From assembly GCF_000305775.1 (NCBI RefSeq), contig NC_018866.1, forward strand, positions 1,860,001 through 1,924,000: DNA of 64,000 nucleotides, in the 5' to 3' direction. The notes below the pieces were generated by a model. The model did no database searches. It saw only the letters and a list, made by a program, of their open reading frames with translations, and was not told the DNA's origin. Both the position numbers and the translations under genes were made by a program. This document shows, piece after piece, positions 1 through 8,848 of this stretch; the stretch's first letter is position 1; each line of letters starts with the position of its first letter. The stretch comes from Dehalobacter sp. DCA. GTDB lineage: Bacteria > Bacillota > Desulfitobacteriia > Desulfitobacteriales > Syntrophobotulaceae.

Positions 1-2
1 TA

Positions 3-227
3 TCGTTTCATCAGGTGGGCATTCTGGAAGTTCTTGCACTGGCGGACATTCTGGGAAATACTCCCCAAACCCTGATCTACGGTGTTCAGCCGAAGAGTCT
101 TGAATGGGGCATGGACCTGTCCGAGGAGATTAAGGCGGTTTTCCCGCGACTCAAGGAACAAATGTTCAAGGAATTCGCCCAGATCAATGCCGCATCCAGC
201 TTCCTGGATATTCCGCATGCCGAATAG
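3..227 (+). CDS. Hydrogenase maturation protease, C-terminal part (5' end outside window)
   Basis: This is the tail of a HyaD/HybD/HycI-type endopeptidase, which trims the C-terminus of the [NiFe]-hydrogenase large subunit after nickel insertion. The reading frame is open from the window edge and ends with TAG. The visible residues begin SFHQVGILEVLALA, followed by GVQPKSLEWGMDLS. The His in SFHQ fits the conserved metal-binding His of HybD, and the QPxSLEWG block is typical of the family's C-terminus. The GTG at 15 is only an internal codon. A hairpin at 260-304 probably ends the transcript. No hydrogenase structural gene is visible, so the partner is unknown. Confidence 0.85.
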   Translation, partial: SFHQVGILEVLALADILGNTPQTLIYGVQPKSLEWGMDLSEEIKAVFPRLKEQMFKEFAQINAASSFLDIPHAE

Positions 228-259
228 GCATAAAGAGCTTCAAGCGTAACTTTAAATCT

Positions 260-304
260 AAAAAGATACTGCTAATAGTGTTATACTATTGGCAGTATCT
301 TTTT
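260..304 (+). terminator. Strong hairpin terminator after the hydrogenase protease gene
   Basis: The arms AAAAAGATACTGC/GCAGTATCTTTTT extend inward through AATAGT/ACTATT with one G-T wobble, giving a stem of about 20 bp around a GTTAT loop. A T-run ends the right arm and an A-run starts the left arm, so it could work on both strands. Confidence 0.85.
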
Positions 305-367
305 GTGGCTCTATGTCAAATGTTGGGGTAAACCCCTAGACAAGAGTCAGTCTAAACCGATATGACG

Positions 368-403
368 CTGATAATAGCTTTAGACTGTTATCAGCATGTT
401 TTT
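368..403 (+). terminator. Second hairpin terminator candidate
   Basis: GCTGATAA (368-375) pairs with TTATCAGC (388-395), followed by ATGTTTTT. It lies about 60 bp after the first terminator. Confidence 0.5.
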
Positions 404-404
404 G

Positions 405-552
405 AGCTAAGCTGAGGTTGACGACATTGTGCCATCCGAAACGACGGCTTGCAGTAAGGTGGGATTCCTGTCAGCAACAGTCCACTGAACTGTTACTCCG
501 CGAAAACGTGTGAACGGAGTATCTGTGCGAGGCTACAGACACCCAAAAAAGA
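405..552. other. Structured intergenic stretch, possible RNA element or intron remnant
   Basis: No credible ORF is present. On the plus strand successive arms can pair: AACAGT with ACTGTT, ACTCCG with CGGAGT around a GCGAAAACGTGTGA loop, and TCTGT with ACAGA, all possibly enclosed by GGG...CCC. The style of the loops recalls group II intron domain fragments, but I cannot confirm a family. It lies just beyond the 3' end of the aminotransferase gene on the other strand. Confidence 0.35.
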
Positions 553-565
553 AAACACCTCACTA

Positions 566-1756
566 TTATTTCAGCTTATCCAGAAAACGATGCAGCCTTC
601 TCATACCTTCGGTTATCTGTTCCGGAGAACTCGCATAGGATATCCGTAAATATCCCGGCGCCAGGAAAGCACTGCCGGGTACGACGGCAACCAGTTCGGA
701 ATCAAGCAGCCTATTACAGAATCCGATATCATCTTTGATCTTCTGTCCTTCAAAGGACCTTTCGATACAGTTCTTAATGTTTACAAAAACATAAAAGGCA
801 CCTTCTGGTTCCGGAAAGGAGATATGCGGCATTTCACGCAAAAGTCCGCAGATCAGATCCCGTCTGTCACTAAAAGCTGCCTTCATTCTCAGCACATCTT
901 CCCTGCTTTCCCGCATCGCCCCGACCGCGGCCCATTGGGCAATGGAGCAGGCATTGGAGGTAAGATGGCTTTGAAATGAATTGATCTTGGAAGATAACTC
1001 GAGAGGGGCAATCGAATAACCGATCCGCCAGCCTGTCATCGCATAGGCTTTGCTCACCCCGTTAATGATAATTGTCCGGGAAGCCAGCTCCGGCATAAGC
1101 TGCAGCGGATTAATATGTTTGTTCTGACCGTAAACTAACTTCTCATAAATCTCATCCCAAATCAGCCAGAGATCATGCTTCTGGGCGATCTCAGCAAGGC
1201 CTCTAACGGTCTTCTCGTCAAATAGGACCCCTGTCGGATTGGATGGGGAGTTCAGCAAAAGTGCGATAGTTCTGTCCGTAATTGCGGCTTCCACGCGGTC
1301 CAATCTTGGTACAAAACCACTATCTTCTGTTTCCACGATCACCGATTTCCCATCTACAAGATGGATCTGTTCAATATAGCTTACCCAAGCCGGCGCAAGC
1401 AGGACAATCTCATCCCCTGGATCAACAATCGCTGCCAGCGCTTCATATATGCAAGGTTTGGCTCCCGGGCCAACAACTACCTGTCCCGGATCAAATTCCA
1501 GACCAAATTCCTTTTGGTAATACGTACAAATTTCCTTACGAAGCTCAGGTATCCCAGGTGTTGATGTGTAATGAGTTTTCCCTTTTTCCATCGCTTCCGC
1601 TGCATACTTGAAAGCGGACGGCGGGGACACGAAATCTGGTTCCCCGGATCCAAACGAAATAACATTCTTCCCCTGACTCTTTAGTTCTTTGGCTTTGGCA
1701 TCAACAGCCAACGTAGCAGACGGCTTCATGCCCAGAATGCGCTGGGACAGCTTCAT
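566..1756 (-). CDS. Pyridoxal-phosphate class I aminotransferase (aspartate aminotransferase type)
   Basis: A cytosolic PLP enzyme of fold type I, probably transferring amino groups between aspartate or a similar amino acid and 2-oxoglutarate. Residues run from KLSQRILGMKPSATLAV at the N-terminus, through NSPSNPTG, to SKAYAMTGWRIGY, whose Lys (about residue 236) should form the Schiff base. The 396-aa length is normal for the family. The ATG at 1756 is preferred over an in-frame GTG at 1774 because AAAGGA lies about 9 nt before it and homologues begin at MKLSxR. A small palindrome, ATGATG-caga-CATCAT (about 1791-1806), lies in its leader. Substrate specificity cannot be read from the sequence. 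Confidence 0.88.
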   Translation of the reverse strand: MKLSQRILGMKPSATLAVDAKAKELKSQGKNVISFGSGEPDFVSPPSAFKYAAEAMEKGKTHYTSTPGIPELRKEICTYYQKEFGLEFDPGQVVVGPGAKPCIYEALAAIVDPGDEIVLLAPAWVSYIEQIHLVDGKSVIVETEDSGFVPRLDRVEAAITDRTIALLLNSPSNPTGVLFDEKTVRGLAEIAQKHDLWLIWDEIYEKLVYGQNKHINPLQLMPELASRTIIINGVSKAYAMTGWRIGYSIAPLELSSKINSFQSHLTSNACSIAQWAAVGAMRESREDVLRMKAAFSDRRDLICGLLREMPHISFPEPEGAFYVFVNIKNCIERSFEGQKIKDDIGFCNRLLDSELVAVVPGSAFLAPGYLRISYASSPEQITEGMRRLHRFLDKLK

Positions 1757-1903
1757 ACTTTCAAATCCTTTCACCTATGGCGTTCTGTATATGATGCAGA
1801 CATCATGATTGCAGGCATTATTATTGAAACTATTTATTATCATATCGTAAACAATCAAAAATTTCATCATATTTCTGCCATTTTGGCAAGATTTTCGACA
1901 CTT

Positions 1904-2284
1904 TTAGCTCTGATCTTTTCTTTTGGATTCATAGTCTTCGATAGCTTTTTTCAGGGCCTGGGGACCCAGCACGGAACAATGGACTTTACTTGCCGGCAGG
2001 CCATCCAGCGCGTCGAAAACGTCTCTGCCGCCTATGTTTAAAGCCTCCTCAATACTTCTCCCTTTGACTAAAACCGTAAACATGCTGCTTGCTGCTACAG
2101 CCGCGGCACAGCCAAACACCAGGTAACTGATATCCGTCAGGATACCATCCTTTACTTTCAGATAGATCGTCAGTGAATCTCCGCAGGACACATCCCCAAA
2201 GATTCCTTCGCCATCTGCATCAGGCATGCTGCCCACATTTTGTGGGCACATAAAATGTTCAATAACTTTATCCGAATAATCCAC
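1904..2284 (-). CDS. NifU/IscU-like iron-sulfur cluster scaffold protein
   Basis: A 126-aa protein matching the NifU N-terminal (IscU) domain, which assembles Fe-S clusters on three cysteines and passes them to target proteins. The three expected cysteines are visible in GDVSCGD, VFGCAAAVAASS and KVHCSVLGPQAL. The start is GTG with GGAGG 7 nt upstream. It precedes the aminotransferase on the same strand with a 147-bp gap. No cysteine desulfurase is seen nearby, so its sulfur donor must be encoded elsewhere. The family is clear; whether it serves general or hydrogenase-specific assembly is not. Confidence 0.85.
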   Translation of the reverse strand: MDYSDKVIEHFMCPQNVGSMPDADGEGIFGDVSCGDSLTIYLKVKDGILTDISYLVFGCAAAVAASSMFTVLVKGRSIEEALNIGGRDVFDALDGLPASKVHCSVLGPQALKKAIEDYESKRKDQS

Positions 2285-2532
2285 ATTTCTTCCTCCGGTC
2301 TAATCCCAATCTGTTTTCTCCAGAATCATTCCAACCCTTTCGACCTTTATCTTTAATAGTCTACAACCAAAATTCTTTTTTCTCAAATCTAAACGAGCGT
2401 GGTCTAAAAAAGAGTGTTCTTGCATAAACATAGTATGGCGTGCAGCGGCACAGGCAGCTGCAAATCCGTCAACGAGTTCTGCATCCATAAAAAGGATATT
2501 TGTCAGATGTATAGAATTATCGATTAATTACG

Positions 2533-2595
2533 TCTAATATGTTGTTAAACACTTCTAATCTGTTATCAGATACTTCTAATAGGATATTAAACTGA
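2533..2595 (+). repeat. Three 21-bp direct repeats upstream of the macroglobulin gene
   Basis: TCTAAT recurs at 2533, 2554 and 2575, exactly 21 bp apart, each followed by a similar TGTTnTnAnAnACT-like tail. A weaker fourth unit may start at 2512. Part of the 348-bp gap between divergent genes (2285-2632). The rest of that gap shows no convincing gene. Confidence 0.7.
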
Positions 2596-2612
2596 CAATA
2601 CCATCGTATTGT
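2595..2612 (+). promoter_or_regulatory. Palindrome just before the macroglobulin ribosome binding site
   Basis: ACAATAC (2595-2601) and GTATTGT (2606-2612) form perfect 7-bp arms around CATC. The AAGGATGG ribosome binding site follows at once, so this could be an operator or an mRNA hairpin controlling translation. Confidence 0.4.
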
Positions 2613-2632
2613 GTCGAAAGGATGGTTAATTC

Positions 2633-5600
2633 ATGGCGAAGAATTTCAGGAACTTGATGAGTTGGAAAAATTCAATCGGCATCGCCTTAGTTCTTGTAAT
2701 GGCTATCAGCATTTTTTACGGATTTGACTTTTTCCATCTGACTGACAGGACAGTTTTGGCTTCGGATATCGCCATTAAAGCAGTTGACTTGGATCAGCTC
2801 GGGGTTGATACCACGACGACCTTTTTACTGACCAGCAAAGAAAGCCTGACTGAAAAAACAGTGAAGGCATCGCTCAAACTTCGTCCGAAATTTTCCTACA
2901 CCTTGGATAAACAGAATAACGGCAAGAGCTATAAAATTATTCCCGAGGAAGAATTAGCACCGAATACGATTTATCGTCTGGCCTTTGATCCGGAAGCATC
3001 GGGAAAGGAAAACCTCAGCTGGGCCTTCCAGACCAAAGCAGCCTTTCAGGTGCTTCGTTCCCTTCCCGGAGATAAAAGCACCTCTGTTCCGGTAGACACA
3101 GGAATTGAATTGACTTTCTCTTCCGACAACTATGAAATTAGCAGCCTGAAGGATTATTTCAGTATCTCACCCGAGGTGAAGGGGGCTTTCGAAAAGCACA
3201 AAAAAACTCTGGTATTTACGCCGGAAGCACTGCAACCGGCCACCGTCTATACGGTCACGCTCAAAAAAGGCTTTGTACTCCCCGGTACGACGGAAACCCT
3301 GTTCGAAGACTATCGTTTCAGCTTTGAGACCGGGACGGTTGAACAGAACAATCCTCCTTTTACGTTTGATCTGAACACAAGTCTGACCGAATTCAGCACC
3401 AGTGAGCAGCCTGCATTTTCCGTATATTTCACCAACAATACGTATTCGGGAGGTCAAATCATAGACACGCCTCCGCTTCATATCAACCTTTACCGCTATC
3501 CGGATCACCAAATCTTTCAAGCCTCTCTCTCGAAACGGGATGTGCTGCCTGATTGGTCCTACTATACCTGGAACCATTATCTCGAAAAATTACCGTCAGC
3601 CTACATACTGGCTGAATATGACACCGAATTTCTGAAGACAGACCCTTACAATCAATACATCATGCTACCAGAAACGCTTGAAGCAGGGTACTATTCCGCA
3701 GAATTCCAGGCAGACGAATCCGTCAGGCAAGTCTGGTTCCAGGTAACCGATCTTGCCGTCTACCTTGCCCAGGGACAGGATGAAAGCCTCTTTTGGGTTA
3801 ATGACCTGCAGACCAAAACATCCGTTGCTGAAGCCACTGTCAGTCTTGAAAATAAGAAGATTACTGCCAATACGGATAAATCCGGTACGGTTCTGATCAA
3901 GCAAAAGCTGTCCGGCGAGCAGAGAAGCTATGCCTGGATCCGGCAGGGAGGCAAAGAAATCCTTGTCCCTATAGAGGCCTGGTATGAAGAAAGTAACACC
4001 GGCCAGATCAATCCGTCGGATTACTGGAAGTATCTCTATTTGGACCGAGCACTTTATAAGCCTGGGGATACGTTGAACTTCTGGGGAATCTCTGCACCGC
4101 GGTCCGGGAACAGTGCGCAGGGCAGCCGGATTGAACCGCTTCGTGATCTCACGATTGAAGTGTATGGTTATGACGGCGCCTACTACCCTGGGGGTGAGAT
4201 TTCTCCGGTCCTGACCCAGGAGACCGCAGTAAAAGATGATTGTTTTCAGGGTCAAATCAAACTTCCCGTTCTAAAACCCGGTTACTATGAACTGCAGGTT
4301 AAATCTGGCGATGTTCAGCTGCTCTCACGAAGCTTTTCCGTGGAAAACTACCAAAAACCGGCCTATCAAGTAACATTGGCTCAAGATAAGAAAGCAATCT
4401 TCGCTGGAGAGAAGGTGAATTTTCGGTTCTCAGCCGCCTTCTTTGAAAGCACGCCTGTCCCAAGTCTGTCTTTGCACTACTTTTTGTCTGATCAGGAAGG
4501 TGACCTGACTACCGATGCCAAAGGAACGGCGGTACTTTCCTATACCGGCAAGGCTCACGCAGAGAATTATACGGACTATGATTTCCAGACATGTGCGGCC
4601 AACGCCACCCTTCCCGAAGCAGGTGAAATCTACAATTACGCTGAATTGCTTGTCTTTAAGAGCAAAGTCTACATCAACGGCCAAGCGATCCGCCAGAAAG
4701 ATACCTATGCCCTCTCCGCCAAATTATCATCTGTTGATTTGACCAAGCTAAACAATGGAGAATTTGCTTCTGAAGAGAACTATCTTCAGGGGCCGGTTGC
4801 CAATGCCCCGGTGAAAGCTAAGCTCTACCAGGAAGTCGTTACAAGAACCGAAACAGGTCAGTACTATGATTTCATCAGTAAAAAAGTAGTCAAATCTTAT
4901 AATTATGACTATGCCACAAAACTGGTCAGTGAGTTTGCACTAACAACAGCTTCTGACGGAGCGCTGAAATATACAGGTCAAATTGATCCGAAGGAATCCT
5001 ACAATCTCTATCTTACAGCACAGGACAGTGACGGCCGATCCTTTACAAGACAATTAACTATCAGCAAACAGGATCCTCAGCCGGATAACGCTTATTACTT
5101 CCTGCAGGGAACACCTGGTATTGACGGTTATAATCCTGGGGACCAAGTTCAGGTGTCCATGATGGTCAATAGCCAAGTTTTAAATCCTGCCGGAAGAAAT
5201 ATTTTATTCTACCACGGTCAAAAAGTCATTGATGCCTACCAGGTAAGCACCACCCCTAAGTACAGCTTTTTGTTTACCGATTCATACATTCCGAATGTTA
5301 CCGTAGGCGGGGTCTACTTCGACGGGAACAGCTACTATGAAGCGAGCAGCGTCATGATATCGTTTGCAAGTCAAACAAAAAAACTGAATGTCGCGGTACA
5401 ATCAGATAAGACTGAATATCGGCCCGGCGATAAAGTTCACTTAAGCCTTAAGGTGACCGACAGCAACAATGCCCCTGTTAAAAGGGCCCAGATCAATCTG
5501 AATCTTGTTGATGAAGCCTTATTCAGCCTGCAAAACCAGAGTGTGGATCTTTTGAACAGCCTCTATGGCGATAATCAGTATCTGACACTGATAACCAGAA

Positions 5601-7600
5601 AGTCCCATTATCACCCTGGTTTTTATGGTTTTGCCGAGTCTGGCGGGGAGGGCGGTTCGGGACGCAGTGATTTTCGGGATACCGTACTCTTCACCACGCT
5701 GCAAACCGACAGTGACGGGAATGCCTCAATGGACTTTACCCTGCCGGACAATCTGACATCCTGGCGGGTTACCTACCAGGCTTTTACTCAGAATCTTCAG
5801 GCTGGCAGCGGTACCTCGCAGCTTCCGGTACGTCTGCCGTTCTTTGTCGAAGTGACACTGAACAGCCATTATCTCACTGGAGACTCTCCAGTCGTCCTTA
5901 CACGCTCTTATGGTGAAAAACTCAAAAGCAACCAAAATGTTTCTTATACCATGAAACTAACCAGTCCCAGCGGGAAGGAACAGACCTGGCGTCAAAGCGA
6001 TACAGCATTTTCTGCTGCAGATTGGAAGCTGCCGGCCCTCGAAGCAGGTACTTACCGTCTGACCGTATCCGGCAGTCAGAATGGCCTTACTGACACACTG
6101 ACCAAGGAATTTACCGCAGTGAAATCGTTTCAGCAAAGGATTGTATCGGACCGAAATCTTTTAACGGAAGGCCAGGGACTCAAGGGTTCTTCTGAAGAAC
6201 CAACGACAGTGATCTTCAGTGATTCTGAGAAGAGCCAGTACCTCCGGGGTCTTTACCAGCTGATCTGGAATAATGGAAGCCGCCTCGAGCAAAAGCTTGC
6301 CGCCCAGGAAGCCGCCAGGCTTTTGGAAAAGTATTTCTCCGACAGTCCCGAATCTAATATCCCTTTAGTTGGAGATAGGGGGGATCGGGATTCTCTGCTC
6401 CTTTACCAGCGGTTCGACGGTGGAATCAGCATCCTTTCTTATGGAGAAAGTGATCCGGCCTTGTCCGCAATGGTCGCTTCCGCTGCCCCAGGTGTCTTTG
6501 ATGATCAGGCCTTAATCCGCTATTTTTACAGAATTCTGGAAGCTGAAGACGCAGGAGAATCAGGAAAAGAGGGAGATCAAGGGAATCAGGGAAGTCAGAC
6601 ACCTGCAGCAGACGATGAAAGTATGATTCTTCTCGGGCTCGCTTCCCTGGGAGAGCCTGTTCTTCTGCAAATTGACAGCTATATGCAGAAGGAAGATCTG
6701 TCTGCGGAAGAAAAGATCAACCTGGCTCTGGCTCTGCTGGAAACCGGAGATGGAGCCTACGCCAAGCAGGTTTATCAGGAACTTCTCAGCACTTATCAGA
6801 AAGACCTCGGTTCTGTGCTGCGAATCAACGTAGGAAGCGATCAGGATGATATTATTCTGGCTACAACCCGGATGGCACTTCTGGCAGCGCGCCTGGACCA
6901 GCCGGAGAAAAACAAGCTTTACCAGTACCTGCTTGAGAATCCTGGCAAAGATATTTTGAATACGCTCGAGCAGCTGGAAATACTCCGCTATAACCTTCAG
7001 TATATGGCCTCTTCGCCGGTAAGCTTTACCTATGAACTAAACGGAAAAAAAGAGACCAAAATCTTAAAAAATATGAACTTCTTTAAACTGACCATTCTTC
7101 CTGAGGATTTGACGGAGATATCATTCACCAGGATCAAAGGCAAGGTTGGCATGGTGAGCTACTACAACGTTCCGATTCAGTCCGGAGAAGGATCAGAAAA
7201 TACCGATCTTGACATCAGTCGTACCTACCGCGTCGGCAGTACGGAGACAAATACCTTCAATCGCCAGAACCTCGTCCAGGTCGTGTTAAGCTATAACATC
7301 GGCGATAAAGCGCCCCAGGGGCTTTATGAAATTGTGGATGTGCTTCCTGCCGGTCTTGCTCTTATCCCACGTCCCGAAAATTACAATGAAGACCCAACTG
7401 CCAAAAATCACTGGGATTATCCGACAGAAGTCAATGGACAAAAGCTGGTCTTCCACGTCGGCAAGGACAAAGGCACGATTACTTATCTGGCACGAGTCAT
7501 CTCACCTGGTGAATTCAACTGCGAAGCACCCGTTTTGAGCAACATTAAGAACAGTATTGTTTACACAAGCGGCAGCCAATCCAGGATTGTGATCAAATAA
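2633..7600 (+). CDS. Alpha-2-macroglobulin-like protein lacking the thioester
   Basis: A 1655-aa exported protein of the bacterial alpha-2-macroglobulin family, thought to trap proteases or guard the cell envelope. One hydrophobic segment (about residues 13-30) has no lipobox Cys, suggesting a membrane anchor or uncleaved signal. An Ig-like region lies around residues 140-235. The macroglobulin hallmark LYLDRALYKPGDTLNFWG begins near 468, and the A2M domain (LPDNLTSWRVTYQAF) lies near 1040-1055. Where families with a thioester carry GCxEQ, this protein has GSRLEQ at 1215-1220, so the covalent trapping chemistry is absent. A low-complexity Gly/Gln/Glu stretch lies near 1306-1322. ATG is preceded by AAGGATGG. 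The Memo-family lipoprotein follows 61 bp later and may be co-expressed. Confidence 0.85.
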   Translation: MAKNFRNLMSWKNSIGIALVLVMAISIFYGFDFFHLTDRTVLASDIAIKAVDLDQLGVDTTTTFLLTSKESLTEKTVKASLKLRPKFSYTLDKQNNGKSYKIIPEEELAPNTIYRLAFDPEASGKENLSWAFQTKAAFQVLRSLPGDKSTSVPVDTGIELTFSSDNYEISSLKDYFSISPEVKGAFEKHKKTLVFTPEALQPATVYTVTLKKGFVLPGTTETLFEDYRFSFETGTVEQNNPPFTFDLNTSLTEFSTSEQPAFSVYFTNNTYSGGQIIDTPPLHINLYRYPDHQIFQASLSKRDVLPDWSYYTWNHYLEKLPSAYILAEYDTEFLKTDPYNQYIMLPETLEAGYYSAEFQADESVRQVWFQVTDLAVYLAQGQDESLFWVNDLQTKTSVAEATVSLENKKITANTDKSGTVLIKQKLSGEQRSYAWIRQGGKEILVPIEAWYEESNTGQINPSDYWKYLYLDRALYKPGDTLNFWGISAPRSGNSAQGSRIEPLRDLTIEVYGYDGAYYPGGEISPVLTQETAVKDDCFQGQIKLPVLKPGYYELQVKSGDVQLLSRSFSVENYQKPAYQVTLAQDKKAIFAGEKVNFRFSAAFFESTPVPSLSLHYFLSDQEGDLTTDAKGTAVLSYTGKAHAENYTDYDFQTCAANATLPEAGEIYNYAELLVFKSKVYINGQAIRQKDTYALSAKLSSVDLTKLNNGEFASEENYLQGPVANAPVKAKLYQEVVTRTETGQYYDFISKKVVKSYNYDYATKLVSEFALTTASDGALKYTGQIDPKESYNLYLTAQDSDGRSFTRQLTISKQDPQPDNAYYFLQGTPGIDGYNPGDQVQVSMMVNSQVLNPAGRNILFYHGQKVIDAYQVSTTPKYSFLFTDSYIPNVTVGGVYFDGNSYYEASSVMISFASQTKKLNVAVQSDKTEYRPGDKVHLSLKVTDSNNAPVKRAQINLNLVDEALFSLQNQSVDLLNSLYGDNQYLTLITRKSHYHPGFYGFAESGGEGGSGRSDFRDTVLFTTLQTDSDGNASMDFTLPDNLTSWRVTYQAFTQNLQAGSGTSQLPVRLPFFVEVTLNSHYLTGDSPVVLTRSYGEKLKSNQNVSYTMKLTSPSGKEQTWRQSDTAFSAADWKLPALEAGTYRLTVSGSQNGLTDTLTKEFTAVKSFQQRIVSDRNLLTEGQGLKGSSEEPTTVIFSDSEKSQYLRGLYQLIWNNGSRLEQKLAAQEAARLLEKYFSDSPESNIPLVGDRGDRDSLLLYQRFDGGISILSYGESDPALSAMVASAAPGVFDDQALIRYFYRILEAEDAGESGKEGDQGNQGSQTPAADDESMILLGLASLGEPVLLQIDSYMQKEDLSAEEKINLALALLETGDGAYAKQVYQELLSTYQKDLGSVLRINVGSDQDDIILATTRMALLAARLDQPEKNKLYQYLLENPGKDILNTLEQLEILRYNLQYMASSPVSFTYELNGKKETKILKNMNFFKLTILPEDLTEISFTRIKGKVGMVSYYNVPIQSGEGSENTDLDISRTYRVGSTETNTFNRQNLVQVVLSYNIGDKAPQGLYEIVDVLPAGLALIPRPENYNEDPTAKNHWDYPTEVNGQKLVFHVGKDKGTITYLARVISPGEFNCEAPVLSNIKNSIVYTSGSQSRIVIK

Positions 7601-7661
7601 AATGGGGGCATGACTTATTACGAATATTCGCTGCTTCGTTTTATGTAAAACCGTCTTAAAC

Positions 7662-8558
7662 ATGACTGCCTTACTATTATTATGCTTTTCTTTCTTACTC
7701 CTGTCCGGATGCGGCGGAATAAGCCTAACGGAAAAATCCTCCGGCGAAGACGGCGGGATATCCGTTTCCTCCCCCTCCCATCCCGGTTTTATCACCCGGG
7801 AGGAATTAAATGCTATCCTGGCCGACCAGCCTGCTGTACCGTCCAAAGCAGATAAGAGAATAGTAAGTGCCGTGATGCCTCATCATCTGACAGCTGCCCG
7901 CCTAATTAACGATCTGATGCAAATACTTGCCGCGCAGGAGCCAGGCCTAATCATCCTGGTGGGTCCAAACCATCTTAACAACGGGAACCGGATTATTACA
8001 GGTCTGGATAACTGGGAGACTCCTGAAGGCCTTGTCGAAACGGATCAGCCGACGGTCAACCTTCTGCTTAAAAACAGCCTGGCAAGCAGAGATGAGGGAA
8101 CCCTCTCTTCGGAACATTCCATTGGCTCTCTGGCACCGCTTATTAAGCATTATCTTCCCAAAGCAAAGATTGTACCGCTCATTCTGCATCATGATGTCAC
8201 CCTTCAGGAAGTCAATACGCTGCTTGCCGGACTAGAGCCCTGTCTGAATGAACATACGGTTCTGATCTCATCGGTTGACTTTTCGCATTATCTGACCCGG
8301 GTCGAGGCCCAGGGTAAAGACCGCGAAACCTTGAAATATATGCAGGAATTCGATTATCCTGCCCTCTTCAGGCTGGGCAATGATTACCTGGATTCCCCCG
8401 CATCGCTTGCCGCATCTTTCCGACTGGCTGAGAAGCAAGGAATCCGGGCTTTTCACGTTTTGGGCAACACAAATTCCGGTATACTCCTGCAAAACGATAT
8501 GATTCAGACAACCAGCTATTTTACGCTAGTGTTCTACGCTGATACAGATAGTGATTAA
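7662..8558 (+). CDS. Memo-family (AmmeMemoRadiSam system protein B) lipoprotein
   Basis: A MEMO1-like protein related to extradiol dioxygenase LigB folds. Candidate metal-ligand His motifs are MPHHLT, GPNHLN and SSVDFSHYL. The N-terminus ends in the lipobox LLSGC, so it should be a lipid-anchored surface protein. The ATG used here has no ribosome binding site, and the signal peptide from it has no basic residue. The frame is open back to 7614, and an ATT at 7617 sits 8 nt after GGGGG and would add Arg and Lys to the signal. The usual AMMECR1 and radical SAM partners are absent; it follows the macroglobulin gene instead. Molecular function is uncertain. Confidence 0.8.
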   Translation: MTALLLLCFSFLLLSGCGGISLTEKSSGEDGGISVSSPSHPGFITREELNAILADQPAVPSKADKRIVSAVMPHHLTAARLINDLMQILAAQEPGLIILVGPNHLNNGNRIITGLDNWETPEGLVETDQPTVNLLLKNSLASRDEGTLSSEHSIGSLAPLIKHYLPKAKIVPLILHHDVTLQEVNTLLAGLEPCLNEHTVLISSVDFSHYLTRVEAQGKDRETLKYMQEFDYPALFRLGNDYLDSPASLAASFRLAEKQGIRAFHVLGNTNSGILLQNDMIQTTSYFTLVFYADTDSD

Positions 8559-8764
8559 CCTTTGAGAATTAACGTCTTCTATTTAACTAGTGTAATTACA
8601 ACAGTCTTAAACCTAAACAAAGGGGCTGTAACTGAACTCAGGCTACCAAGAGCGAGTCTCCAATATCTGAAGTAATTAATAGGGATATGGGTAACTCTGG
8701 GAAATAGAATCGGTTTAACGTTCCCTTTAAGTATCGACAGCTTGATCCCTAAAAATCATAAAAA

Positions 8765-8807
8765 GGAGGGCGTAACGGAACTTTGATAGAGTTTGGTTAC
8801 GCCCTCC
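8765..8807 (-). terminator. Terminator of the arg operon
   Basis: GGAGGGCGTAAC/GTTACGCCCTCC is a perfect 12-bp stem (8765-8776 with 8796-8807), followed on the minus strand by TTTTTATGATTTTT. The other 200 bp of the 8559-8848 gap shows no gene. Confidence 0.9.
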
Positions 8808-8848
8808 CTTTACATTCATTTTAATCTGTTGGTTTTTATTATCTGTTC

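Noticed and set aside
2300-2488. 62-codon minus-strand ORF upstream of the NifU-like gene
   Set aside because: No ribosome binding site, no recognisable family, and low-complexity Ala at the start. It may be a decayed fragment but cannot be supported as a gene.
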